A stretch of 57,285 nt of DNA from an uncultured Pseudomonadota bacterium (GCA_903844155.1 CAIMSU010000199.1:1-57285), one strand, 5' to 3'; counted from the stretch's first letter, positions 45,910-56,843 are shown. Notes: generated from the letters alone by a model not told the origin. Translations and numbers: made by a program.

Positions 45910-46871
45910 GCACCACCTGGAACCTCGAACAGATCCCGGAGCGCCAGACCATCCCGCTCAGCGCTGGCGCGGACGGATACCTCGGCCGTGAGTGCCCGCA
46001 ATCGGAGTGTGAGCGGTACTTCAAAATCACGCCCGGCACGGGGCTGTCGGGCATCGACACCTGCCGGTGTCCCTACTGCGGATTCGAGGAACACCAGGGC
46101 CAATTCCACACGAAGGACCAGATTGCTCACGCCAGGTCCGTCATCGTGACCCAAGTCATGGGTGCGATGCTGAAAGACCTGAAGGGCATGGAGTTCAACC
46201 ATCCCCCGCGAGGCGCCTTCGGCATCGGCATCTCGATGAAAGTGACCGGTAGCCCGCCGCCCGTCCGCGGCTACTCCGAGCTTGACCTCGAAACCGAGGT
46301 TGTCTGCGACGCCTGCACGCTCCGCTACGCCATCTACGGCGTCTTCGGCTACTGCCCCGACTGTGGGACGCACAACAACCTAGGCATCCTCGACGCCAAC
46401 CTCCGGCGCAGCGCGCAGATGCTCGCCCTGGCGGTCGCCTCAGACGACCCAGCCCTCCGTGAGTACCTCGTCCAAAACGCGCTCGGGGCATGTGTGTCAG
46501 CCTTCGACGGCTGGGGCCGGGCGGTCTGCGAGGCATTCGCGGCCAAGGCGACGGACCCCAAGAAGGTCAAGGGGATCAGCTTTCAGAACCTCACCGGAGC
46601 GCGCGACAAGCTCCGGCTCATGTTCGGCTTCGATGCCGAGGCGGCCGTCGGAGTCACGGACTTCAACTCCGTCCACCGGGCGTTTCAGAAACGCCACGTC
46701 GTCGCACACCGGATGGGCGTCGTGGACGCCGACTACCTGAAGTCCACGGGTGACGCGGGTTCCGTCCTGGGCCGGAAGGTGGTCATCGAGGCGGCCGAGG
46801 TCGACGCCACGAGCGCCGCGCTACGACGGTTGGCTGCGGCCCTCGCCGCGCACCTCGGTGGCTTGCCATGA
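45906..46871 (+). CDS. zinc-ribbon protein with C-terminal HEPN-like domain
   Basis: A 321-residue protein embedded in the R-M operon (ATGA overlaps at both ends). The N-terminus has a zinc-ribbon-like cluster with C30, C35, C53/C55 and C58, and a second ribbon at C134-x2-C137 and C150-x2-C153. The C-terminal helical part contains [19 protein letters not shown], where R263-x4-H268 fits the HEPN RNase motif and the GVVD-x-x-Y tail is seen in HEPN proteins. It could be an RNA-cleaving effector or a sensor added to the R-M system. HEPN identity is by motif only. Confidence 0.68.
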   Translation: MSTTWNLEQIPERQTIPLSAGADGYLGRECPQSECERYFKITPGTGLSGIDTCRCPYCGFEEHQGQFHTKDQIAHARSVIVTQVMGAMLKDLKGMEFNHPPRGAFGIGISMKVTGSPPPVRGYSELDLETEVVCDACTLRYAIYGVFGYCPDCGTHNNLGILDANLRRSAQMLALAVASDDPALREYLVQNALGACVSAFDGWGRAVCEAFAAKATDPKKVKGISFQNLTGARDKLRLMFGFDAEAAVGVTDFNSVHRAFQKRHVVAHRMGVVDADYLKSTGDAGSVLGRKVVIEAAEVDATSAALRRLAAALAAHLGGLP

Positions 46872-47998
46872 CCCTCCCCGACACCACCGCCCTCGTCGCC
46901 GAGATCCGGGCACTGCTGCTGGCGGCGCGCTCCGCGGCGAACAGGCAGGTGAACGCGCTTCAGGTGTTGACCAACTTCGAGATCGGCCGGCGGATCGTCG
47001 TCCACGAGCAAGGGGGGGCTCGCCGGGCAGAGTACGGCAAGGCGGTGCTGCAGCAGGTGTCCGCCGAGCTGGCGGCCGAGTTCGGGCGGGGCTACTCGAC
47101 CGAGAACCTCCGGCTGTTCAGGAAGTTCTACCTCACCTATCAGGACCGGCAGATTTCCCAGACGCCGTCTGGGATTTTGCTCCCCCTCGACGCCGCCGAG
47201 ATTTCCCAGACGCCGTCTGGGATTTTGCCTGCGGCCGAGATTGCCGAGACGTCGTCTCAACTTTCCACCCCGTCGAGCCGCCCGTCCCTGCCATTCCGGC
47301 TCGCCTGGTCGCACTATGCCTTCCTCGTCAGCGTCCGCGACGCGGCCGAGCGCGCGTTCTACGAGATCGAGGCGGCGAACGGCGGGTGGACGATCAAGGA
47401 GCTGCGCCGCCAGTTCGACAGCAGCCTGTACGAGCGCCTCGCTCTCTCCCGCGACAAGGAGGCCGTCCGCGCGCTGGCGACCGTGGGGCAGGTGGTCGAG
47501 AAGCCCTCCGACCTGTTCAAGGAGCCGCTCGTCCTCGAATTCCTGGGGATGGACGAGCGCCCCAGCTACTCCGAAACCGAGTTGGAGAGCGGCATCATCG
47601 ACAAGCTGGAGCACTTCCTGTTGGAGCTGGGGAAGGGCTTCCTCTTCGAAGGGCGCCAGCGCCGCTTCACCTTCGACGACGAGCACTTCTTCATCGACCT
47701 CGTGTTCTACAACCGTCTGTTGCGCTGCTTCGTCCTGGTGGACCTGAAGATCGGGAAGCTCACCCATCAGGATCTCGGCCAGATGCAGATGTACGTCAAC
47801 TTCTACGACCGGAACGTGAAGCTCCCAGAGGAGCGGCCCACCATCGGCATCATCCTCTGCAAGAAGAAGCGCGACGCCCTCGTCGAGATCACGCTGCCTG
47901 CCGACGCGAACATCCACGCCCGCGAGTACCTGCTCGCGCTCCCGAGCAAGGACGACCTCCGCCGGAAGCTGCTGGAATGGACCGGAGAGGCCCCATGA
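46868..47998 (+). CDS. DUF1016 (YhcG-like) PD-(D/E)XK nuclease
   Basis: A 376-residue DUF1016 protein. The N-terminal domain ([36 protein letters not shown]) is followed by a variable insert and then [12 protein letters not shown] and the nuclease core [22 protein letters not shown], with Asp and Asp-x-Lys, ending in a typical [11 protein letters not shown] strand. The insert holds two in-frame copies of ISQTPSGIL (residues 96-104 and 112-120), each encoded by a 30-bp repeat containing a 17-base palindrome. It overlaps both neighbours by four bases. Members often occur beside restriction systems and mobile genes. Confidence 0.88.
   Translation: MTLPDTTALVAEIRALLLAARSAANRQVNALQVLTNFEIGRRIVVHEQGGARRAEYGKAVLQQVSAELAAEFGRGYSTENLRLFRKFYLTYQDRQISQTPSGILLPLDAAEISQTPSGILPAAEIAETSSQLSTPSSRPSLPFRLAWSHYAFLVSVRDAAERAFYEIEAANGGWTIKELRRQFDSSLYERLALSRDKEAVRALATVGQVVEKPSDLFKEPLVLEFLGMDERPSYSETELESGIIDKLEHFLLELGKGFLFEGRQRRFTFDDEHFFIDLVFYNRLLRCFVLVDLKIGKLTHQDLGQMQMYVNFYDRNVKLPEERPTIGIILCKKKRDALVEITLPADANIHAREYLLALPSKDDLRRKLLEWTGEAP
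47151..47228 (+). repeat. 30-bp direct repeat with internal palindrome inside the DUF1016 gene
   Basis: Identical 30-bp units at 47151-47180 and 47199-47228, period 48 bp, so the frame is kept. Each contains the palindrome CCCAGACGCCGTCTGGG (47157-47173 and 47205-47221). Confidence 0.9.
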
Positions 47999-50900
47999 GC
48001 GGCTTCGAGTCCGTCGTCGAAGAGGCCGCGATCGAGTGGCTCGTCGAGCTGGGCTGGAAACACGTCCCCGGCCCGATCCTCGCGCCCGACGGCGAGGCCC
48101 CGGAGCGCGCTAACTACCGCACGGTCCTCCTCGAACGACGGCTCCGCGCTGCGCTCACCCGCATCAACGATCACCTCCCGCCTGACGCGATCGACGAGGC
48201 GGCGCGCACGGTGCTGCGGCTCGACTCGCCCTCGTTGGAGGAGCGCAACCACGCCTTCCACAAGCTCGTGCGCGAGGGCGTCTCGGTGAAGGTCAAGAAG
48301 GCCGGGACCGAGCGCGGCGACATCGCCTGGCTGTTCGACCACGCCGACCCCGACAAGAACGACTGGACCGTCGTGAACCAGCTCACGGTGGTCGATGGTG
48401 CCAACAACCGTCGGCCCGACCTCGTTCTCTATGTCAACGGCCTGCCGCTCGCGGTGATCGAGTTCAAGAACCCCGAGGATCCGAACGCCACCATCGAGGG
48501 CGCCCACAACCAGCTCCAGCTCTACAAGGACCACGTCCCCGCCTTGTTCCACATGAACGAGGTGCTCGTCGTGTCCGATGGCACTGAGGCCCGCGTCGGC
48601 AGCCTCACGTGCGGGTTCGAGCGCTTCGGCCCGTGGCGCACCATCGACGGCGCCACCCCTGTCCCCGACGCGCTCCCCAAGCTCCTCGTCCTCCTGCACG
48701 GCCTGTTCGAGAAGCGCCGGTTCCTCGACTACCTGTACCACTTCGTCCTCTGGGAGACCGACGACGGCTTCGTCAAGAAGATCGCCGGCTACCACCAGTT
48801 CCACGCGGTGAACAAGGCCGTTGCGGCGACGCTGCGCGCGTCAGCCGAGACCGGCGATCAGCGCATCGGCGTGGTGTGGCACACGCAGGGGTCGGGCAAG
48901 TCGATCTCGATGGCGTACTACGCCGGCAAGGTCATCCTCGAACCCGAGATGCAGAACCCGACGATCGTGGTGGTCACCGACCGCAACGACCTCGACGGGC
49001 AGCTCTACGCGCAGTTCTGCGCGGCGAAGGACCTCGTCCCGAGCCCCAAGCAGGCCGAGAACCGCGAGCACCTGCGCGAGCTGCTCAACGTCGCGTCGGG
49101 TGGCGTCGTGTTCACCACCATCCAGAAGTTCTCCCTGACCGAGCAGGAGCGCACCCTCCGCGATCAGTTCCCCGTGCTCTCCCGTCGGCGGAACATTGTC
49201 GTCATGGTCGACGAGGCGCACCGCACCCAGTACGGCTTCGACGTGCGGCTCGACCCCAAGACCGGCCAACTCTCGGCGGGCTTGGCGAAGAACCTCCGCG
49301 ACGCGCTCCCGAAGGCGAGCTTCATCGCGTTCACGGGCACGCCGATCGCGCTGGCCGATCGTTCGACGGCGGCGGTCTTCGGCGAGACCATCGACACCTA
49401 CACGATCCGCCAGGCCGTCGATGACGGCGCCACGGTGCCGATCTACTACGAGGCCCGCCTGGCGCGCATCAACCTCGCCGAGGACGAGAAGCCGCGCATC
49501 GACGAGCAGTTCGAGGAGGTGACCGAGGACGAGGAGGAGGACACCCGGCAGAAGCTCAAGACGACGTGGGCGCGGCTGGAGGCGCTCGTCGGCACCAAGA
49601 AGCGGCTGACGCTCGTGGCTGAGGACATCCTCGACCATTGGGCCCGGCGCGTCGAGATCCTCGATGGCAAGGCGATGATCGTCTGCATGTCCCGCCGTAT
49701 CTGCGTGGACCTGTACCGCGAGATCACTCGGCTCCGGCCCGACTGGCACTCCGACAAGGATGAGGAGGGCGCGATCAAGGTGGTGATGACGGGCTCCGGC
49801 GCGGACCCGAAGGAGTACCACCCCCACATCCGCGGGAAGGAGCGCCAGAAGGCCGTCGAGAAGCGGTTCAAGGACGCGCCAGATCCCCTCAAGATCGTCA
49901 TCGTGCGCGACATGTGGCTGACCGGCTTCGACGTGCCCTGCGCACACACGCTCTACATCGACAAGCCGATGCAGGGGCACGGGCTTTTACAGGCCATCGC
50001 CCGGGTGAACCGCCGGTTCAAGGACAAGCCCAGCGGCCTCGTCGTGGACTACCTCGGGCTCGCCGACCAGCTCCGCAAAGCGATCTCAGCTTACGGCGGC
50101 GGTGAGGGCGAGAAGCCCGGCGTGCCCATCGAGGTCGCGCTCTCCGTGCTGCAGGAGAAGTTCGAGGTCGCTCGCGACCTCTTCCACGGCTTCGACTACT
50201 CCGGCTACTTCAGCACCAAGGCCACGCTTCGCCTCTCCGCGCTGGCGGGCGGCGTGAACCACATCTGCGGCCTCGATCCCAACGATCCCGAGAAGGCCAA
50301 GAAGCGGTACCTCGAAGCGATGTCGTCGCTCAACAAGGCGGCCGGAATCGCCCTTCACCTCGAAGGAGCGCGGCAGTTCCGCGACTCGATCGGCTATTTC
50401 CAGGCGGTCCAGGGCAACATCCAGAAGTACACCGTGGGTGCCTCGGGCAAGACCGACTCCGAGCTGCACGCCGCGATTCGCCAGATCGTGAGCGGGGCGA
50501 TCTCATCCGCGGGCGTCATCGACGTGTTCGGGACCGCCGGGATCCCCAACCCCGACATCTCGGTTCTCTCTGACGAGTTCCTGGAGACGGTGAAGAAGTC
50601 CGAGCACAAGAACCTCCAGCTCGAACTGCTGAAGAAGCTGCTCAACGACGAGATCAAGACCCAGAACGGCAAGAACGTGGTGCAAGCCCGTCGCTTCTCC
50701 GAGATGCTGGAGCGCACCCTCGCCCGCTACCAGAACCGGTCCATCGAGGCCGCCCAGGTCATCCTCGAGCTGATCGAGATGGCCAGGCAGATGCGCGACA
50801 CGCCGAAGCGCGGGGATGCGCTCGGGCTCACCGAGGACGAGCTGGCCTTCTACGACGCGCTCGTCGACCACGGCAACGTGAAGGAGATCATGGGCGACGC

Positions 50901-51117
50901 GGTACTCGCAGCCATCGCGCATGACCTCGTCGAGGCGATCCGCGCGTCGGTCACCATCGACTGGACGCAGAAGGAAGCCGTGCGCGCCGACATGCGGCGG
51001 AAAGTGAAGCGACTCTTGAAGAAGCATGGATACCCGCCGGACAAGCAGGAGGGCGCGGTCAAGACCGTGATCGAGCAGGCCGAGCGGGTGTGCCGGGATT
51101 GGGCGGGGGCGGCGTAA
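47995..51117 (+). CDS. hsdR: type I restriction enzyme endonuclease/translocase subunit
   Basis: A 1040-residue HsdR. The N-terminal nuclease domain has D142 and E156-x-K158 ([10 protein letters not shown], then LAVIEFKNP) and the QLQLYK helix; the motor has Walker A HTQGSGKS at 296-303, DEAH at 406-409 and FTGTPI; later helicase motifs include [11 protein letters not shown] and QAIARVNR. All expected catalytic residues are present, so with hsdM and hsdS the system should restrict unmodified DNA. It overlaps the DUF1016 gene (ATGA). The following pseudogene starts directly at its stop codon. Confidence 0.95.
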   Translation: MSGFESVVEEAAIEWLVELGWKHVPGPILAPDGEAPERANYRTVLLERRLRAALTRINDHLPPDAIDEAARTVLRLDSPSLEERNHAFHKLVREGVSVKVKKAGTERGDIAWLFDHADPDKNDWTVVNQLTVVDGANNRRPDLVLYVNGLPLAVIEFKNPEDPNATIEGAHNQLQLYKDHVPALFHMNEVLVVSDGTEARVGSLTCGFERFGPWRTIDGATPVPDALPKLLVLLHGLFEKRRFLDYLYHFVLWETDDGFVKKIAGYHQFHAVNKAVAATLRASAETGDQRIGVVWHTQGSGKSISMAYYAGKVILEPEMQNPTIVVVTDRNDLDGQLYAQFCAAKDLVPSPKQAENREHLRELLNVASGGVVFTTIQKFSLTEQERTLRDQFPVLSRRRNIVVMVDEAHRTQYGFDVRLDPKTGQLSAGLAKNLRDALPKASFIAFTGTPIALADRSTAAVFGETIDTYTIRQAVDDGATVPIYYEARLARINLAEDEKPRIDEQFEEVTEDEEEDTRQKLKTTWARLEALVGTKKRLTLVAEDILDHWARRVEILDGKAMIVCMSRRICVDLYREITRLRPDWHSDKDEEGAIKVVMTGSGADPKEYHPHIRGKERQKAVEKRFKDAPDPLKIVIVRDMWLTGFDVPCAHTLYIDKPMQGHGLLQAIARVNRRFKDKPSGLVVDYLGLADQLRKAISAYGGGEGEKPGVPIEVALSVLQEKFEVARDLFHGFDYSGYFSTKATLRLSALAGGVNHICGLDPNDPEKAKKRYLEAMSSLNKAAGIALHLEGARQFRDSIGYFQAVQGNIQKYTVGASGKTDSELHAAIRQIVSGAISSAGVIDVFGTAGIPNPDISVLSDEFLETVKKSEHKNLQLELLKKLLNDEIKTQNGKNVVQARRFSEMLERTLARYQNRSIEAAQVILELIEMARQMRDTPKRGDALGLTEDELAFYDALVDHGNVKEIMGDAVLAAIAHDLVEAIRASVTIDWTQKEAVRADMRRKVKRLLKKHGYPPDKQEGAVKTVIEQAERVCRDWAGAA

Positions 51118-53075
51118 CAGGCGAGTATCACAAAGTATTTCGCGGCATTGGCCCACGTCACGCTCTCGGTCGATGGCGCAGTCGCTGAGACCATCCCCGC
51201 TGGGGCTTCCCTCGACTGGGAGCTTTCTGCGTGGGACACCTGCGGGGCTGGTCCCGGCGCGCACACGCTCGCCGTCTCCAGCGACGCCGCAGACACCACC
51301 GGCGACATCGTGTCCGTCTCGGTCAGCCAGCCAATCGCCCTGCAGTTCATAGCCCCGGCCCGGCCCGCCTTCGCGGGCATCCAACTCTACGCGTTCACCG
51401 ACGGCGACGCGAGCGTGGTCAACGTCATCGCCCAGATGGACGGCGGGATCTCGACCGCGCTGACCGCTGACGACGGGGCGGAGACGGAGATGGGCGTCAG
51501 TTGTGGCCTGCCGTGCACCTGTCAGGGTTGGTCGACGAGCTGGGAGTTTGGGGGGACCCCTGCGGGACCACACGTCATCACCCTGACGGCGACGGACAGC
51601 ACCGGCGCGGAGGCATCCGCATCGTGGTCGATCCTCAATGAGGATGGCGATGGGGACGGGGTTCCTGGCCCGGCTTACGGGGGCGATGACTGCGACGACA
51701 GCGACGCCGGAATCTCTCCGGACGCAGACGACCTGTGCGCCGATGGCGTCGACCAGAATTGCGATGGCATCGACGGGCCCGGCGACTGCGTCGACCTCGG
51801 GACCGCCGACGTTCAGTACCCGGACGGTTGGCTTGTGGCCGCCGCGGGGGACGTAAACGGAGATGGCTACGCGGACGTCGTGGTCGGCAACCCCGAGGGC
51901 GGCTATCACGCTACCAGCCTCTACCTGGGCGGTCCCACGCCGAGCGCTGAGGGGGCGACGACCATCGATGTCGTCGGCGAGGAGGACTTCTACGGGGGGA
52001 GTGTTGCCGGCGTCGGTGACGTGAACGGGGACGGGCTGGATGACCTGCTCCTGAGAGCACCCGGCGCCGAGGATGCGGGTGCGGCGTACCTCTTTCTCGG
52101 GAGCACAGCTCCCGAGTCGGGCACCACCGCTGGTGCCGATGCCGAGTTCGACGGAGCGCCGGGCTGCTATTGGACCCCGGAGGTTGCTGGTGCGGGCGAT
52201 CTCAGCGGGGACGGCTACGAGGACATGCTCGTCGGTCTGCCGGCCGACGCGACAGTCGGCGCGCAATCCGGGGCGGTGGCACTCGTGCTCGGGCGCGCGT
52301 CTCCCGTGTCAGGCTCTTTGGCCGATGCGGACGTACTCCTTTACGGCGAAGCAGCCGGCGACGATGCCGGTGGGTCAGTGGGGCGGCGGGCGACGTTGAC
52401 GGCGACGGCGTCTCTGACATCATCGTGGGGGCCGCCGGGAATGATGCAAACGCGGGGGCGGCCTACATCGTCCTCGGCAGCTCGGAGGCCGCGGTCGTCA
52501 GCCTCGCCGATGCGGAAGCCACTTACCGGGGCGGCACGAGCACGGGCGACGCCGGCTACAGCGTCGCCGCTGCCGGGGATTTCAACGGCGATGGGCTCGG
52601 GGACGTGCTGATCAGCGGCTACGACGCGTCCGGGATGGCTGCCGGGGGTACCGTGTACCTCGTCCTCGGATCACCGGCACCGGCCAGCGACACACTCGAC
52701 CACGCGGACGCGAAGTGGTCGGGTGACGGATGGCAGGAGAGATTCGGGTTTTCGAGCGCCGGAATCGGTGACGTCGATGGCGATGGCTACGCCGACCTCC
52801 TGATCGGCGCGCCAGGCTACGACAACAGCAATGATTACGAGGACTTCTACGCACGGGGAGGGGCTTTTTTGGTCTCTGGAAGCGCCGTCCCCGCGTCGGG
52901 GGTGCTGACCGCAGACGGCGCACCGTTCATCGGGCCCTCGGAGTGCAGCTACGCGGGCATCTCCGTCGCAGGGCCCGGTGACGTGGACGGTGACGGGGTT
53001 CCCGACCTGCTCATCGGGGCGTCGCCCGATTGCGAAGACTACCAGTGGTGGGAGGCTTACCTCGTCCTGCGCTGA
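51118..53075 (+). pseudogene. 5'-truncated, frameshifted FG-GAP propeller gene
   Basis: The reading frame follows hsdR's stop without a gap (HVTLSVDGAVAETIPAG onward) and has no start codon with a signal or lipobox, unlike the lipoproteins at 26281-32778. An Ig/cadherin-like region, a MopE-like Cys motif (GGDDCDDSDAGISPDADDLC, DQNCDG) and three FG-GAP repeats lie in the first frame. Near 52380-52390 the frame shifts by -1, and four more FG-GAP repeats follow in the second frame. Three plus four makes seven, the number in each intact paralogue, so the frameshift is recent. Confidence 0.8.
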
Positions 53076-53467
53076 CCGAGCCGCTGTCGGCCCGCCTGCT
53101 CCCATGTTCACAAGCCCCGCGGGACGCCGAACGGCTCCGCTCGCTGCAGGTGCGCGCCCGTTGGCGTTCACCCCCGTGAACCTACTGCTACGCGTCCCGG
53201 TCGTCGGACGTCTGGCCGCTGCGGGTGGCCCGGTGCTCTGCAGGCCGTGCAGGATCCGCGTTCACGGCATCCCCGCTCACTTCGCAAAATATGGCGGCCG
53301 CTATCCAAGCCCTGGGAGGCTCCAAAGCGTCGTTCGCGCGCACGAGACGCCACTCCGCAGCCGGCGGAGGACCCGGTCATGGCCGGTTGAAGCGCCAGAG
53401 CATTCGGGTGCGCCCTGCAAGGGACAACGTCGAGGGGAGGGGCGGATCTGTGGTGTGCGCCCGACTG
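53076..53467. other. intergenic region, nothing recognised
   Basis: Lies between the converging FG-GAP pseudogene and the TPR-protein gene. Frames here are Arg/Pro-rich and unconserved; no repeat or hairpin stands out. Confidence 0.5.
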
Positions 53468-54943
53468 TCACGGCCGCCAACGGAACACACGCTCCCACCA
53501 TCGCAGGCGCGCGGACGGGGGTGGGGCCTCGGGCGGTGACACGGGCAACGGCGGGTAGGCGTGGACCGCGTCCTGGTACCAGCCTGCGAGGGCCTGAACC
53601 GTGGGGTCGCGGAGCACAGCGGCGGCTCGGGTGAGCAACTCGGCAGCGGCCTCGGGTCGTTCCTCCGTGACCCCGACGCCATCCCACCACGTCGCCACGC
53701 TGGGCAGGTCGAAGGGATTTGGAGGCGCCCCGTTCCGGGTCAGGTGCGCGTGGAGACCGTGAAGGAGGGGCAGCGCTGCGGCCCAGTCCTCCCGCTGGAT
53801 GTGGCAATACGCCGCATTGGCCAGCCGGTACCCGAGGAAGAACGCCGGGCCGCGCTTCAGGTCGCGGAGGAGCGCATCGGCGGCTGCGGTCCACTGCCCG
53901 ACGGCCATGAGCGTGAGGGCGTGGTTGAGGCGGATCTCCCAGTCGTTGGAGGAGGCCAGCTCCGCGGCGGCCAGGTAAGCGAGTCGCGTCGCCGCGTCGG
54001 GCCCGCCCGGGTTCGGGCGCCCGAGACTCGCGAGGCGCCGAGCCTCTGCGCGCGACGCGATCGCGGCGTGGACGGTGGCGCTGATCTCGTCGCGGCGTGC
54101 GTCGGGCAGGTGCTCGGTGAGCTGCGCCGCAGCCTCCGGCCGTCCATCCTCGAGGAGAAGCTCGAGGCCGATTTCATCGTGGTCGTGGAGCGCCGGAAAC
54201 CGCTCGTGCAGCATGAGGAAGCGACTCGCCGCCACGGTGGGGTAGCCGGCCCGCGCCGCGAACAAGGCCTGATTGAAGCGGTAGAGGCCCAGGTTGGGCT
54301 CGATCAGGACCGCGTGGGTGACGGCGTCGTAGGCCGCTGCGGCGTCTCCTGCCGACAAGAGGCGCACGCCGAGGTCGTTCCACGCAACGGTGTGTGCGGG
54401 GGCCTGATCGAGGAGAGCCCGCAGGTCGACGATCGCTCCTGCGGTGTCACCCGCGCCTGCCTTTTGCCGCGACGCCAGGAGCGCGACCGTTGCCGGCAAC
54501 GCGGGATCGCCGAGCGCGTCGACGTTGTCGTGTACCTCGAAGGTGCCCCCCGCACCGTCGACCGCGAAGGCGAATGGGATCACGATCTGGCTACCGTCGC
54601 GGCGGAAGCGGTCCCGGATGAGCGCCATCGCGCGCGCGGTCTCGTGGCTTGCGACCCGGGCCGCGGCCGGGTCCGCGCCGTGGTCGCGTCGGACCTTGAT
54701 GACGTGGAGGGCGAGGCCGGAGCGCGCGTTCACGAGGGCGTGGACGAAGTACTTCGAGCGCCCGCCGAGGAGCGGCCCGACAACGTAGCTTGCACCTCCA
54801 AAGTCGACGGCCTTGCCGGCGTACTCCTCGGGCGCGTGGGTTTGAAGGTTGAGGGCGTCCAGCGGATACTCCAGGCGGCGTCGGGGTGTCCAAGTCCGAG
54901 GGGTCTGTAGCCGGCTAACCCGTCCATCAGCCCCCGGTGGCAC
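53468..54943 (-). CDS. TPR-like protein with a protein-kinase-like N-lobe
   Basis: A 491-residue protein with a GTG start (start uncertain; the conserved part begins near residue 35). Residues about 50-115 look like a kinase N-lobe: YVVGPLLGGRSKYFVHALVN, then LALHVIKVRRD with the Lys of the beta-3 strand, and later a strand SQIVIPFAFAV. There is no HRD or DFG motif, so any kinase relation is truncated or degenerate. Residues about 170-460 are helical repeats of TPR type (DQAPAHTVAWNDLGVRLLSAGDAAAAYDAV and others). It ends in an Arg/Trp-rich tail. Probably a scaffold; role unknown. Confidence 0.6.
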   Translation of the reverse strand: MPPGADGRVSRLQTPRTWTPRRRLEYPLDALNLQTHAPEEYAGKAVDFGGASYVVGPLLGGRSKYFVHALVNARSGLALHVIKVRRDHGADPAAARVASHETARAMALIRDRFRRDGSQIVIPFAFAVDGAGGTFEVHDNVDALGDPALPATVALLASRQKAGAGDTAGAIVDLRALLDQAPAHTVAWNDLGVRLLSAGDAAAAYDAVTHAVLIEPNLGLYRFNQALFAARAGYPTVAASRFLMLHERFPALHDHDEIGLELLLEDGRPEAAAQLTEHLPDARRDEISATVHAAIASRAEARRLASLGRPNPGGPDAATRLAYLAAAELASSNDWEIRLNHALTLMAVGQWTAAADALLRDLKRGPAFFLGYRLANAAYCHIQREDWAAALPLLHGLHAHLTRNGAPPNPFDLPSVATWWDGVGVTEERPEAAAELLTRAAAVLRDPTVQALAGWYQDAVHAYPPLPVSPPEAPPPSARLRWWERVFRWRP

Positions 54944-55627
54944 CCCCGAGGTCAGGAAGCCTGAACGGTCGAGCTCCGCGGTGATGCCGGCCTCGTACTC
55001 CCACCCCCACGCTCGCCCGCAAGCGCCAGCGCCCCTCGAAAACGCGCCCCTTGCGCCCGAGATCCCGCGAGTTGGCGGCCCTCGCGCACAGCTCCGCGCC
55101 CGGCCGTTCGGCGGAAGGTCAGGGACGACAAGACGAGGAAGGAGCTGGCCGAGTTGCTCAACGTCGCCGCCAAGGCCGTCACGTCGCCCACTCCGCCGGC
55201 CGCGCCCGCAGCCTGGCCCTCAAGAGCCCCGATCCCGTTGCCGAAATCCGCGCGAAACCGGCGCCATGAGCGATCGCTTCGCGCGGTTGTCGTCGGATTC
55301 AGGCGGGGTACGGCTGGGGCCACACGCCCGGGCGACCTGCAAAATTGCCCCCCGTCAGGACGCGGCACGGGGGGCCGTTTGGACGGGCGTACCGGGGGCG
55401 AAAATGCGCGGACGGGGGGCAAAAATGCCAAGCTGGGAGAAAATAGTCGTCTTCCCATCAAGCATTCCCGAACCCTGATCACTAGGTTCGACTACACATT
55501 CCAAGATTACATCTCAGCGCATGAGAGAGGTCGGCTGTCCATCGGGCATGCTCGGAGATCGAACCGGCGTCGGGGAAGAGCTTTTGGGGTCTCGTCCGGA
55601 GGTCGAAGCCCGGTTCCAAGCCTGCAG
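54944..55627. other. non-coding region with IS21-like end repeats
   Basis: No convincing gene. Three related motifs cluster at 55339-55429: GGGGGGCAATTTTGC read on the minus strand (55339-55353), GGGGGCGAAAATGC (55394-55407) and GGGGGGCAAAAATGCC (55414-55429). The last two are direct and the first is inverted. Multiple G-run/AAAA-TGC repeats like these occur at the ends of IS21-family elements; istA and istB are absent. A short frame near 55110-55190 (VRDDKTRKELAELLNVAAKAV) looks protein-like but is not identified. Confidence 0.45.
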
Positions 55628-56788
55628 CTAATTGCCCTGTGCGATCTTTGTCTTCTGCTGCTCGATGACCTTGCCCCGATCCCCCTGCATGTCTTCCACC
55701 GCCGAGCGGAGGTCATCGATGCCAAGGGGCGCGTATACCCGCTCGGTGACGCGGATGTCCGAGTGTCGGAGCAGCTTGCTCGCGATGTGCAGCCCGGCCT
55801 TCCGGGCGATGTGGAGGCCAAAGGTCCGACGGAGGTCGTGGATCGTCACGTCCGGGATGTTCGCCGCCCTCCGCACCGCGGTCCAGCTGTTCCGCAGGTT
55901 TTCGCGGTGTTTATCCGAACTGCGCCCGGGGATCAGCCACTCGCCGACCCGTGGGACGTCCTTGAGGTAGGCCACAGTGCTGGGCGCGAGGGGCACGAAC
56001 TGCGGCCGCCCGGACTTGGTGTCCGGCAGTCGCCAGAGCGCCGCTCCCAGGTCCAGGTCGTCCCAGCGCGCGGTGAGCACCTCCGACTTCCGCGTGCCCG
56101 TATCCATGAGCAGCACAAAGGCGGCGCGTGCGTACACATCGGGGATCGCCTCAAACGCCTCGATGACCTTTCCGAATTCCTCGTCCGTCAACACGCGGGA
56201 GCGTGGCTGGGCCTCCCGAAAGGGCTTGATGAGGGAGGCGGGGTTCTCGCTGATCAGCTCATCCTTCACCGCCGCCTGCAGACAAGCGCGGACCGAGGCG
56301 AGCCACCGGTTCGCCGTTGTCTGGCCTCGCTTGGCCACGACCTCCATCGCCGCCTTGACGTCCCGACGCGTGATTTGGTCGAGCCTCTGTGTCGGCCAGG
56401 TTGCTGCGGCCAAGCCCAGATATCGCTCGTCCTCGTCGGGGCGCTTCTTCCGGCGCCGGACCTCGACCATATACTCCTCGCGGAATTTCGAGAAGGTCGG
56501 GATGCGGGCCAGCCGCTCGCGCTCCGAGAGGGGGTCTCCCCCTGCGCTGACTTCCGCGAGTTTCGCGGTGGCGAGCTCGCGCGCTGCCTCCACGGTCAGC
56601 GGACCGTAGGGACCGAGCGACATGCGGCGGCGTTTTTCGGCCGGGCCGTACTCGACGAAGAAGCCCTTCTTGCCGCTGGCCTGCACGACCAGTCCGAACC
56701 CGGTCAGGCCATCATCGTAGACCTTGGTTCTGCCTGATTCCGGTGCCTTCGTGGCGTCGACGACTCGCTTGGTGAGGTGGCTCTTCAC
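55628..56788 (-). CDS. int: P4-type tyrosine integrase
   Basis: A 386-residue site-specific recombinase. Residues about 1-90 are a DUF4102 arm-DNA-binding domain (VYDDGLTGFGLVVQ, RRMSLGPYGPLTVEAARELA), then a core-binding domain, then the catalytic domain with R233 (TGTRKSE), K258 (DTKSG), H317 and R320 (HDLRRTF), H342 (LLRHSD) and nucleophile Y352 (RVYAP). All catalytic residues are intact. It lies about 210 bases inside the right attachment site, and the five GGGTCGCAG repeats are upstream of its start, so it should drive island integration and, with the AlpA-like protein, excision. Confidence 0.95.
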   Translation of the reverse strand: MKSHLTKRVVDATKAPESGRTKVYDDGLTGFGLVVQASGKKGFFVEYGPAEKRRRMSLGPYGPLTVEAARELATAKLAEVSAGGDPLSERERLARIPTFSKFREEYMVEVRRRKKRPDEDERYLGLAAATWPTQRLDQITRRDVKAAMEVVAKRGQTTANRWLASVRACLQAAVKDELISENPASLIKPFREAQPRSRVLTDEEFGKVIEAFEAIPDVYARAAFVLLMDTGTRKSEVLTARWDDLDLGAALWRLPDTKSGRPQFVPLAPSTVAYLKDVPRVGEWLIPGRSSDKHRENLRNSWTAVRRAANIPDVTIHDLRRTFGLHIARKAGLHIASKLLRHSDIRVTERVYAPLGIDDLRSAVEDMQGDRGKVIEQQKTKIAQGN

Positions 56789-56843
56789 GGGATGCTCAGG
56801 GGTTGAATTGTGGGCGTTCGAGCGTTGGTCGCCGCAGCGTTTC

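Noticed and set aside
47151-47228. A CRISPR array
   Set aside because: Only two repeats with an 18-bp spacer, in frame within a protein gene; no cas genes in the window other than a Cas4-like fold in DUF2779.
52370-52395. Programmed ribosomal frameshift in the FG-GAP gene
   Set aside because: There is a short G run but no typical slippery heptamer or following structure, and the gene also lacks a start and signal; simple decay explains it better.
54952-55482. Minus-strand frame of 176 residues near the right end
   Set aside because: Composition and lack of motifs indicate non-coding; it crosses the IS21-like repeats.
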